From CAXBNB01 sp040222275 (GTDB taxonomy: Bacteria > Bacteroidota > Bacteroidia > Cytophagales > Cyclobacteriaceae), in the NCBI GenBank assembly GCA_040222275.1, contig JAVKDJ010000030.1, positions 29,179-93,178 on the forward strand: a DNA stretch of 64,000 bases, written 5' to 3'. The translations under genes were made by a program, and so were the position numbers. Positions 26,145 to 33,673 of this stretch are shown here, piece after piece; the stretch's first letter is position 1; each line of letters begins with the position of its first letter. The notes under the pieces are model-generated. The model made no database searches. It was not told the DNA's origin and saw only the letters and a list, made by a program, of their open reading frames with translations.

Positions 26145-27227
26145 TTACTCGGCATGGAGTTGTAGCCCGGAAATGGCGATGGCAGGATCCACATGCTCAC
26201 ACGTGATTTTGTCACCATCTTTGATTTTTCGCAGGCCTTCCAATAGGAGCCTGTCTGTTTCCCTGAGCCCGGCTTTTACTTCATAAAGGTGTGGCAGTTC
26301 TGCCCCTACCACAATTTGCCTGGAGGTTACCATGCCATCATTGTCCACCACAAAGACGTACTTCTTGTCCAATATCTCAAAAGTTGTTTTTTGTGGAATG
26401 AGCAGTGCATCTTTGAGTGGTGCTTCAACTAGCACATTGCCCGTTTCCCCATGCCTCAAGAGCCCTTCGGGGTTTGGGAAAGTGGCCCTGAAGGCTATGT
26501 TTCCGGTTTCATTGTTGAAGTCGGCTTCTATTGTATTCACCTCTCCCATGTACCCGAAAAATTTGTTGTTGGCCATCAGGAGTTTCACCTTCAAAGGGTT
26601 GTCTGCATCGATTTTTATTTTGTAGTCCAGGTATTCAGCCTCGGGCACATTAAAATAAACCCACATTTCGTGGTTGTCTGAAAGTGTGGACAGGAGTTCG
26701 CCTTCCTCAACGAGGCTTCCCAGCCGCACATGAAAGTGGTCCATAATACCATCAAAGGGAGCCCTCACCTGTGTGAAGTCCAGGTGAACTTGCGCCAAAG
26801 ATAATTCTGCCTTTGCCTTGTCAAACTTGGCTGCTGCCAGCGCCAATTCATTTGGTGCCACAATGTTTCTGTCCGCGAGTTTTAAGGTATTCTGATACTC
26901 TATTTCAGCAAAGTGCGCTTCTGCCTCGGCTTTTTTGAGCTCTGCCTGATAGAGCCTCGGCATCACCTGAAACATAAGTTGGCCCTTTTTGACAAATTGG
27001 CCTTCGTCCACAAATATTTTCTCCAAATACCCCCTTTCCAGGGCCCTGAGTTCAATGTGTTGAACCGAGTGTATCTGGCAAACATAGTTTTTGCTGACAG
27101 ACGTGTCCATTTTGACGGGATTGGTGATTAAAAATTTGGGTGTTGTTTCTAAATGTTCTTTGTGTGGTTGACAGCTTGTATGCCACAATAGGGCGCACAG
27201 GCTTATAAGCATGAGAGTTCTTTTCAT
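26145..27227 (-). CDS. RND efflux membrane-fusion lipoprotein
   Basis: A 360-aa periplasmic adaptor (HlyD/AcrA family). The signal peptide ends in a lipobox-like LWHTSC, giving a lipid-anchored Cys at about residue 19. The barrel/lipoyl half reads ALERGYLEKIFVDEGQFVKKGQLMF, followed by a helical hairpin rich in Ala and Glu (about 90-150) and the second lipoyl half VRAPFDGIMDHFHVRLGSLVEEGELL. It links the permease to the outer-membrane channel. It is the first gene of the operon, 27 bases ahead of the permease gene. A 149-base gap separates it from the small membrane protein gene on the same strand. Confidence 0.93.
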   Translation of the reverse strand: MKRTLMLISLCALLWHTSCQPHKEHLETTPKFLITNPVKMDTSVSKNYVCQIHSVQHIELRALERGYLEKIFVDEGQFVKKGQLMFQVMPRLYQAELKKAEAEAHFAEIEYQNTLKLADRNIVAPNELALAAAKFDKAKAELSLAQVHLDFTQVRAPFDGIMDHFHVRLGSLVEEGELLSTLSDNHEMWVYFNVPEAEYLDYKIKIDADNPLKVKLLMANNKFFGYMGEVNTIEADFNNETGNIAFRATFPNPEGLLRHGETGNVLVEAPLKDALLIPQKTTFEILDKKYVFVVDNDGMVTSRQIVVGAELPHLYEVKAGLRETDRLLLEGLRKIKDGDKITCEHVDPAIAISGLQLHAE

Positions 27228-27376
27228 GAGAGTTAATATTTAATGTTTGTGTGATTAATGCACTCCGGGCTACTGCACAGGCAAAAAGCCTATGATCCTG
27301 TTGGTGTGGATAAAGCAGTATTGGCCAATCAAAAAACTATTTTCGACGGGGAGTTAATTTAAGGTGGTTGGAGAAA

Positions 27377-27709
27377 TTAACAATGCAGGCGAAGCTGGCA
27401 GTGCAAAAGGAACAATCTGGGGTTATTGCCTAGTGCCAGTGGTTGGAATGAATTGCCATGCTTGACAAAACCCGATGAGATGTTTTGAAATAAAAAGGTG
27501 TAGTGGTTTGGAAGGCAGCCGCTGCTGAGGAAGTGTTGCTTGTGCTCTAAAGACAAGCCTTTTGACGACTCTTCTTCCGCTTCCTTCTCTTTTTCAATCT
27601 CGAGTTCGGCTACTATCTGGTCGTCCAGAAATAGCTTTTCCCATACATACCCCGATACTGCGAAAGCAAGGAGTATAGCAAGGACAATATGTGCGAACCT
27701 GCGATTCAT
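27377..27709 (-). CDS. Small membrane-anchored protein upstream of the efflux operon
   Basis: A 110-aa protein not recognised as a named family. Started at 27709 (MNRRFAHIV) it has one membrane segment or uncleaved signal at residues 6-22, then a strongly acidic stretch (ELEIEKEKEAEEESS), a His/Cys-containing middle and a C-terminus ending LLHCQLRLHC. It has a promoter-like TAGCTTTG element 6 bases upstream and points toward the RND operon, whose first gene starts 149 bases downstream. The context suggests a link to efflux, perhaps sensing or metal binding; this is inference. It could also be a spurious frame, but the N-terminal signal-like region and promoter speak for a gene. Confidence 0.6.
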   Translation of the reverse strand: MNRRFAHIVLAILLAFAVSGYVWEKLFLDDQIVAELEIEKEKEAEEESSKGLSLEHKQHFLSSGCLPNHYTFLFQNISSGFVKHGNSFQPLALGNNPRLFLLHCQLRLHC

Positions 27710-27715
27710 GGCGTG

Positions 27716-27723
27716 CAAAGCTA
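27716..27723 (-). promoter_or_regulatory. -7 element upstream of the small membrane protein gene
   Basis: Minus-strand TAGCTTTG matches TAnnTTTG exactly and ends 6 bases before the ATG at 27709. No TTG was seen at the normal distance, so it is less secure than the rplU promoter. Confidence 0.42.
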
Positions 27724-27950
27724 ATAACTTTTAATTGATAAAAAAGTTGCAGGTAGTTGAGCGTTTGTTTCCTGTCCGGCGAATAAACTTGTTTCCACTA
27801 CATGTGACACCATTTAATAGGACATTGGGCATCCATTACTTTTAGAGACTACTCTCTTCTTTGCTATGAATGAAATAGAAAAATATGAAAAACACATTTC
27901 CTAAGCCTCATCCAGCTTCCAAATGACAGTCGAATTTTGTTTAGAAAGCT

Positions 27951-28835
27951 GGGCACAAGTGAAAAAAGCTTGCGTCAGAGTATCAAAGAAGCATGAGATG
28001 TTTCACTCCGTTCAACATGACAAGGCTGGTTTTTTATCCACCATCGCTAGCTTTGTCACCCTGACGAATGAAGGGTCTAAAGTAGGAAACAGCAAGCGAT
28101 CCAATCGATCTCAGTTGTTTGATAGTAGTAGAGATTTGTGCGGAAAGATTAAGTACAAGCAGAAAACCAGCCCAGACCTGAGTTTAAAAACAACGCTCCA
28201 AGAGTTGTCTCCATGAAGGGTACGAAAAACTGAAAGTAACAGGAGTTTTTAGGCGAAGGAACCCTTGGAGCGTTTGCTTATTAAATATAGGAACCCCATC
28301 TTCTATTGGAAGCTGAAGTATAGATGGAACCCTGGCCACAAGTGAAAAATACCAACGTCAGAGCATCGAAGAAGTATGAGATGTTTCACTCCGTTCAACA
28401 TGATAAGGCTTTTTTTACCTACCACCACCAGCTTTGTCACCCTGACAAAGGAAGGGTCTAAAGTAGGAAACAGTAAGCGAGCCAATTGATCTCAGTTGTT
28501 TGATAGTAGTAGAGATTTGTGCGGAAAGATTAAGTACAAGCAGAAAACCAGCAAAGACCTAAGTGTAAAAACAACGCTCTAAGGGTTGTGTCATTGAAAA
28601 GTTAGTAAAATAGAAACAACAAGAAATTCCTGGCCGAAGGAACCCTTGGAGCGTTTGCTTATTAAATGTAGGGAACCCGGCCTTCTATTAGAAGCTGAAG
28701 TATTTATGGAATCTCGAGAACAAGTGAAAGACATTAGCGTCAAAGAAGCATGAGATGTTCCACTCCGTTCAACATTACAAGGCTGATTTTTTACCCACCA
28801 CCGCTAGCTTTGTCACCCTGACGAAGGAAGGGTCT
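27951..28835 (+). repeat. Tandem array of about 380-bp imperfect repeats (2.3 copies)
   Basis: Unit 1 spans about 27951-28333, unit 2 about 28334-28715 and a truncated unit 3 about 28716-28835; matching landmarks are offset by 383, 382 and 374 bases. Each unit begins near an ACAAGTGAAA sequence, carries an inverted pair of hairpins, an about 120-base spacer, then (in units 1 and 2) a 15-base inverted repeat with the 24-base core shared with 21325-21348. No coding frame runs through it convincingly. It fills most of the 1.2-kb gap between the small membrane protein and the Lol-like permease. Confidence 0.9.
27995..28078 (+). repeat. Inverted hairpin pair of repeat unit 1
   Basis: Left hairpin 27995-28022 (minus-strand reading TGTCA, stem TGTT, 11-base loop, stem AACA, TCT) and right hairpin 28054-28078 (plus-strand reading TGTCA, stem CCCT, 9-base loop, stem AGGG, TCT). 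The frame is the same, the stems differ and stay complementary. Units 2 and 3 repeat this at 28378-28459 and 28752-28835. Confidence 0.8.
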
Positions 28836-28929
28836 CTTAATTTCTCTCGTTTGGAAAGTTTTTTTAAAGGTGATTTTTCTGACTCAATTTAATATAAACT
28901 CCTGAAACGTTTTTGATCAATTATATCGG

Positions 28930-30156
28930 TTACTGCACCTTCAGATCCACATTTTTTGGTGCCATGATGGCGGGGTGTATGGAGGCAAGAAAAGTAATAA
29001 GGATGATGCAAAGGGCTGTATATACAAAATCAGTCAGTTGGATCTCCACAGGGTAGGCTTGTAAGATTAGCGACTGCCCTCCACCCATGGATATCAGCCC
29101 AAAAGTGTCCTGAAGCCAGGCCACTACCAGCCCCAAAAGAAGTCCTAGTCCAGCACCTGAAAAGGCTATGATCGCCCCTTCGGACAGGAATATCCTCCTG
29201 ATCTTTTGGGCAGGGGCACCCATGGCCAGCAGCACGGCAATATCCCGCCGTTTTTCTATCACCAGCATCGAAAGGGAAAAGAATATGTTGATGGATGCTA
29301 TACCTATAATGAGCGAAAAAATAAGGAAAACCAGCAATTTTTCTATCCTGAGTATTTTGTATAAGTCGGCATGCTGTTGGTCGCTGTTGAGCACCCTGAA
29401 GTCCGGGCCAAGGAGGGCAATGAGAGCCTCCTGAACATCGGATATGGATGCATCGTGTTCAGTGGAGATTTCCAGGCTGGTGCGCTTTTTCCCATAGTTG
29501 AGCAGGGCCTGGGCAAAGCTGAGTGGTACAAATACATACTCATCGTCATAATGTTGCTCCAAACGAAAAACCCCACCGGGCATGATGTTGGCCCGACTGA
29601 AATAATTGGATGGGTCCAGTGCCCCGGGCTTCACATTTTTTGGGTAAAAGAACTGTAGTGGATAGAAGTCATCCTTGATGTTGATCGACAGGGCATGTTT
29701 GATGCCATTGCCCAATATGGCATATTGGATGCTGTCTTGATGAAAGGCAAACTCCCCCTCGATGACATAGGGTGCCATGTAACTGTGTGTAATAAAGTTG
29801 TCGCTGAGACCCTTCATCTTTACCAGTTTTTGAGCTTCGTTGTATTTGAGCAGCACATTGTCCTCTATTACTTCGGTGATATTGACCACCCCCTCTACCT
29901 GTTGGATGCTGTTGAACAGGTCGTCCGTCAATTCAAAGGACTTACCATGTGTGGGGGAAATAGACAGCTCTGCATCAAAAGAACCATAAATAGACCGCAG
30001 TAGCCCCTCCATGCCGTTGTAAACAGACAAAGCAATGATGAGCGCCGCTGTGGCAATGGCGACCACCGCCATGGAAATAATGGCTATCACATTGATGAAA
30101 TTTTTCTTTTTTCGGGAGAAAAAATATCTGTTGGCAATGAATAAAGGAAAATTCAT
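28930..30156 (-). CDS. LolC/LolE-type ABC transporter permease
   Basis: A 408-aa inner-membrane protein with the MacB/LolCE topology: one N-terminal helix (about 22-45), a large periplasmic domain (about 46-260) and three C-terminal helices (about 270-300, 318-345 and 370-395) belonging to the FtsX permease domain. The N-terminal text FIANRYFFSRKKKNFINVIAIISM is characteristic of the lipoprotein-releasing branch. It probably works with a LolD-like ATPase encoded elsewhere to move lipoproteins toward the outer membrane. It follows rbfA by 37 bases on the same strand, a pairing I associate with Bacteroidota. The stop is followed by the repeat array. Confidence 0.87.
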   Translation of the reverse strand: MNFPLFIANRYFFSRKKKNFINVIAIISMAVVAIATAALIIALSVYNGMEGLLRSIYGSFDAELSISPTHGKSFELTDDLFNSIQQVEGVVNITEVIEDNVLLKYNEAQKLVKMKGLSDNFITHSYMAPYVIEGEFAFHQDSIQYAILGNGIKHALSINIKDDFYPLQFFYPKNVKPGALDPSNYFSRANIMPGGVFRLEQHYDDEYVFVPLSFAQALLNYGKKRTSLEISTEHDASISDVQEALIALLGPDFRVLNSDQQHADLYKILRIEKLLVFLIFSLIIGIASINIFFSLSMLVIEKRRDIAVLLAMGAPAQKIRRIFLSEGAIIAFSGAGLGLLLGLVVAWLQDTFGLISMGGGQSLILQAYPVEIQLTDFVYTALCIILITFLASIHPAIMAPKNVDLKVQ

Positions 30157-30193
30157 GAACGATTACCGTTGGTTTACCTGGGTCAAAAATATC

Positions 30194-30571
30194 CTAATTC
30201 CCTGAATCTTCCTGCTCTTCGGGAGGGATATCCAGTCCGGCCAGCAGATCTTCTATTTTTTGGGCTTGGTCTTGCGTTTCGTCGAGGAAAAAAGCTATTT
30301 CTGGAACGATCCGCACCTGCTTTCCAATTTTATTGCCCAGGGCCTTTCTGATCTCTTTTTTGTGATTTTCCAGAGTAGTCATAAACCGCTCTTTATCTTC
30401 GACCATCATCAGGCTGATGAATATTTTTGCAAAGCCCAGGTCGGGGCTTACCTCCACTCCCGTAACAGTCACAAAAGCATTGCCTATCAGGTGCCTTACA
30501 TCCCTTTGGAAGATTTCGCTGAGGTCTTTTTGTATTAATCCGGCGTATTTTAGTTGACGTGTATAGCTCAT
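30194..30571 (-). CDS. rbfA: Ribosome-binding factor A
   Basis: A 125-aa protein with the RbfA single-KH fold. Typical segments are YTRQLKYAGLIQKDLSEIFQRD at the start, VTGVEVSPDLGFAKIFIS near 36-53 and the KH-type RKALGNKIGKQVRIVPEIAFFLDET near 90-115. It binds the 30S subunit during late maturation of 16S rRNA and helps cold adaptation. It is the first gene of a two-gene run with the Lol-like permease. Confidence 0.94.
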   Translation of the reverse strand: MSYTRQLKYAGLIQKDLSEIFQRDVRHLIGNAFVTVTGVEVSPDLGFAKIFISLMMVEDKERFMTTLENHKKEIRKALGNKIGKQVRIVPEIAFFLDETQDQAQKIEDLLAGLDIPPEEQEDSGN

Positions 30572-30911
30572 GGTTTCTTTTTGGGAATTTCTAAAATTAA
30601 AAGTTCATCATCGAATCACCAAACTATCCGATCGCGGATGGGACCACTCCCAATGAGGGCCAGGGCAGGGCAGGAAACATCGGGACTCGGTAGGTTTAAC
30701 ACAATTGATCCCTGGAAATGGATGCTGCCGATGCATGAATCCAACGCAAATATCCTTATAATTTTATATTTATTTTAATATTGGTGTAAATTCGTTTCGG
30801 GCTCAATAAAAGTAACAGAATATTCCTTCAGAATGTTTCTAAATACAGGTATTGAGTACACTTTTGCACATAATTTTAATCCACTCATTAACCAGTCCTG
30901 ACTGCACTGCT
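30572..30911. other. Intergenic region between rbfA and the membrane protein gene
   Basis: About 340 bases up to the preferred start at 30912. It holds divergent promoters that could not be defined exactly; TACACTTTTGCAC near 30857 is promoter-like but has four bases between TA and TTTG instead of two. No gene is seen. Confidence 0.4.
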
Positions 30912-32327
30912 TTGCTGAATTTTTTCAAAATCAATGATCCATATCGCCTGGCATTTGTATTTCTACTTATGCTCCTTATCAGGGTGCCACTGATTTATAC
31001 TGGCATTCCCTTGATTGCACCCGAGTTGAAATGGATGATAATAGGTGAAGCCCTGGCCAATGGCAAGGACATGTACAAAGATATTTGGGACTTCACCGGG
31101 CCACTTTCGGCAGGTATCTATGGGTTGGTCCATCTGCTTTTTGGAAAAAGTGTGATGGCCTACCGGGCCTTGTCAATGGTATTGGTGCTGATCCAATGTG
31201 GTGTTTTCAACAACCTCCTTCTTAAAAACAAGGCCTACAATCAAAACACCTACATTCCTGCTTTGATGTATATGTTGTTTATGCATGTGTCATTCGATTT
31301 TCTTACGCTATCACCGGTGCTGATGGGGATGACTTTGGTGTTGCTTGCGGTCAACAATTTATTTCAGAGAATGGACAATCTGACCAGGGACGACTTGTTC
31401 GTACAAATGGGATTGTACCTTGGCCTGGCTACTTTGTTCTACCTTCCGTTTTTTCTCTACTTCGTGGTAATTATAGCCTCGTTGCTGATCTACACCGGCT
31501 CTGTCATCAGGAGAATGTCGCTCATGGTCTATGGTTTTTTCCTCGTATTGGTCATTGCATCATTCTACTATTTTTGGTTCGATTCTTTTGCCATGTTCCG
31601 AGTGGCCTATTTTGAATCCATATTTAGCATAAAGCCGCAACTATACATCACCAGGATTGAGTTTTTGGGGTTGGTGTTTATTCCATTGTCCATATTCGTG
31701 GTATCGTTTGTAAAATCACGGTCCATTGGAAGGTACATCAATTTTCAGATTAAGATCCAGAACGTGATGCTCATGTTTATGTTTGCTGGAATATTTTCAG
31801 TGTGGCTTTCCAGGGAATTTTCTGTGTATCAGCTGATATTTGTTGTGCCTGGCCTGGCTTTTTTTACTTCGCATTACCTGATCGCCCTGAAAAACTGGAT
31901 AATGGCCGAAGCAGTGTTCGTCATCATTGCACTGTTGCTTTTGCTCAATATGCTGTTTCCCCTGAAGCGCTGGCTGTTTGTTGACGAGTTTATTTCTTTT
32001 GACCAGCTCATGGTTCAGGAAACGCCATACGACACCCTGACAGAAGGAAAAAAGCTGTTGGTGATTGGGGAAAGCATAGATGCGTATTCAAATAGCTCCC
32101 TGGCCACTCCATACCTCAACTGGCAATTGACAAGAAACCATTTCCAAAACCTGGGATATTATGACAACCTCAGTGAAACCTATCTGCATTTCACTGACAA
32201 TCCGCCGGACGTAATCATTGACGAAAAGAAAGTAGTTCCAGAATTGTTTAAGAAGGCCCCAACGGTAGGTTTAAAGTACACACCTCACTACTCCATAGAA
32301 AATGTGTATTTGAGAAAAGGCGATTAG
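30912..32327 (+). CDS. Polytopic membrane protein, GT-C glycosyltransferase-like
   Basis: A protein of about 471 aa with roughly ten or more membrane helices and a soluble C-terminal part of about 90 residues. The first loop carries GKDMYKDIWDFTGPLSAG, an Asp-rich motif like those of GT-C (PMT/ArnT-type) glycosyltransferases that use lipid-linked donors; this is suggestive, not decisive. The frame has no ATG until well inside the first helix. A TTG at 30912 gives an N-terminus LNFFKINDPYRLAF and is preferred over a TTG at 30852, which lies inside promoter-like sequence. It stands alone and converges with rpiB. I cannot name the product with certainty. Confidence 0.68.
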   Translation: MLNFFKINDPYRLAFVFLLMLLIRVPLIYTGIPLIAPELKWMIIGEALANGKDMYKDIWDFTGPLSAGIYGLVHLLFGKSVMAYRALSMVLVLIQCGVFNNLLLKNKAYNQNTYIPALMYMLFMHVSFDFLTLSPVLMGMTLVLLAVNNLFQRMDNLTRDDLFVQMGLYLGLATLFYLPFFLYFVVIIASLLIYTGSVIRRMSLMVYGFFLVLVIASFYYFWFDSFAMFRVAYFESIFSIKPQLYITRIEFLGLVFIPLSIFVVSFVKSRSIGRYINFQIKIQNVMLMFMFAGIFSVWLSREFSVYQLIFVVPGLAFFTSHYLIALKNWIMAEAVFVIIALLLLLNMLFPLKRWLFVDEFISFDQLMVQETPYDTLTEGKKLLVIGESIDAYSNSSLATPYLNWQLTRNHFQNLGYYDNLSETYLHFTDNPPDVIIDEKKVVPELFKKAPTVGLKYTPHYSIENVYLRKGD

Positions 32328-32374
32328 ATATCCGGCCTCAAAAAAAATCATGAACCTTACAAGATGAGTTGATC

Positions 32375-32803
32375 TCAGCAGGAAATTTTGCTTACCCTTC
32401 TTTCATGCCTTCCTCCTTCAAACTCAGAAGATATAAAGGTTTCTACCATGTTTTCGGCTACCGCATAATCAACGAAGCGCTCGGGTATGCAAATCACATT
32501 GGCATTGTTGTGTTGTCGGGCGAGGGCTGCCAGGTCGGTATTCCAGCACAAAGCTGCCCTTATGTCACTGTGTTTGTTGGCTGTCATCGCCACACCATTG
32601 CCACTGCCGCAAATCAATATGCCCAGATCAAATTCATCGCTTACTACGGCATCTGCCACCGGATGGACAAAGTCAGGATAATCCACAGAATCAGGACTGT
32701 ATGGCCCGAAATCTTTTACCTCTATGCCCTTGCCATTCAGGTATTTTGAGATTTTTTCTTTGTATGTGAATCCGGCATGGTCGCCACCTATTGCAATTTT
32801 CAT
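32375..32803 (-). CDS. rpiB: Ribose-5-phosphate isomerase B
   Basis: A 142-aa protein of the RpiB/LacAB family. It starts MKIAIGGDHAGFTYKE, has the active-site region ILICGSGNGVAMTANK near 62-77 (catalytic Cys in ICGSG) and the conserved RAALCWNTDLAALARQHNNANV stretch near 82-103. It interconverts ribose 5-phosphate and ribulose 5-phosphate in the pentose phosphate pathway. It is the last gene of the glyA-tatC-rpiB run, 19 bases after tatC. Confidence 0.95.
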   Translation of the reverse strand: MKIAIGGDHAGFTYKEKISKYLNGKGIEVKDFGPYSPDSVDYPDFVHPVADAVVSDEFDLGILICGSGNGVAMTANKHSDIRAALCWNTDLAALARQHNNANVICIPERFVDYAVAENMVETFISSEFEGGRHERRVSKISC

Positions 32804-32822
32804 GGTGTTTATATCTTGATGA

Positions 32823-33662
32823 TTAGTCTTCCTCTTTTTCCAGATTTTTATAAGTTCTTTTAGATATAACCATACTAAACTGGTACAGTCCTATCAATGG
32901 CAATGCGATCAAGACCTGACTAAAAGGGTCGGGCGGTGTAAGCATGGCCCCCAGGAAGAAAATAACTACAATACTATGTTTTCTATACGTTTTCAAAAGA
33001 CTTGGGGTCACCAGTCCGGTTTTAGTAAGGAAATAGACAACCATCGGCAATTGAAACAGAAGCCCGCAGGCCAGGACCAGGGTGGTGATGGTGGAGACGT
33101 ACGACACAATATCAAATTCGTTGAGAATGCTCGGGTCGATCTGGTAATTGGACAAAAAATTGATCGATAGAGGCGCAAGGATAAAATATCCGAAGGTCAC
33201 ACCTATCATAAACAACAAGCTCACATAAAAAACAGCCCCCCTTGCTACTTTCCTTTCCTTGATATACATGCCCGGGCTGATAAACCGCCACACTTCCCAA
33301 AAGGCGTATGGAAAAGCACAAATCAACCCAACGGCAAACGATGAAGTGATGTGCATGGTAAACTGGCCTGTCATCTGACGGCTCTGTATTATGAATGGAA
33401 GTTCGTCAATACAAAGGCCTGAGGTGCCGATCATATCAGCAAGCCGGCACATCATTTGATAGGTCCAGAATTCAGTTTTTGACGGCCCAAGTATTATTTT
33501 ACCAAAAACAATACTTTTGGCAAGGAATGCGCCAATGGTAAATACCCCTATGGCTATAAATGCCCTGATGATGTGCCACCTGAGTTCTTCAAGGTGGTCG
33601 AGAAAAGACATTTCAGGCTGTTCTTCCTGTGGCTTTTGCTGAACTTCTGGTAAATCGCTCAT
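32823..33662 (-). CDS. tatC: Sec-independent twin-arginine translocase subunit TatC
   Basis: A 279-aa protein with six predicted membrane helices. Conserved pieces are MSFLDHLEELRWHIIRAFIAI at 18-38 (with the essential Glu in the LEELR motif), the periplasmic FRFISPGMYIKERK-like loop (here WRFISPGMYIKERK) near 125-138 and the late PPDPFSQVLIALPL near 240-253. It is the signal-peptide receptor of the Tat system, which exports folded proteins. tatA is not in the window. It lies 11 bases after glyA and 19 before rpiB. Confidence 0.95.
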   Translation of the reverse strand: MSDLPEVQQKPQEEQPEMSFLDHLEELRWHIIRAFIAIGVFTIGAFLAKSIVFGKIILGPSKTEFWTYQMMCRLADMIGTSGLCIDELPFIIQSRQMTGQFTMHITSSFAVGLICAFPYAFWEVWRFISPGMYIKERKVARGAVFYVSLLFMIGVTFGYFILAPLSINFLSNYQIDPSILNEFDIVSYVSTITTLVLACGLLFQLPMVVYFLTKTGLVTPSLLKTYRKHSIVVIFFLGAMLTPPDPFSQVLIALPLIGLYQFSMVISKRTYKNLEKEED

Positions 33663-33673
33663 TCAATGACAGT

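Noticed and set aside
27923..28485. Short frames (97 codons plus, 60 codons minus) inside the repeat array
   Set aside because: They follow the repeat and hairpin sequences and are not kept from unit to unit.
27951..28835. CRISPR array
   Set aside because: The repeat unit is about 380 bases, there are only 2.3 copies and no spacer pattern, and no cas genes are near.
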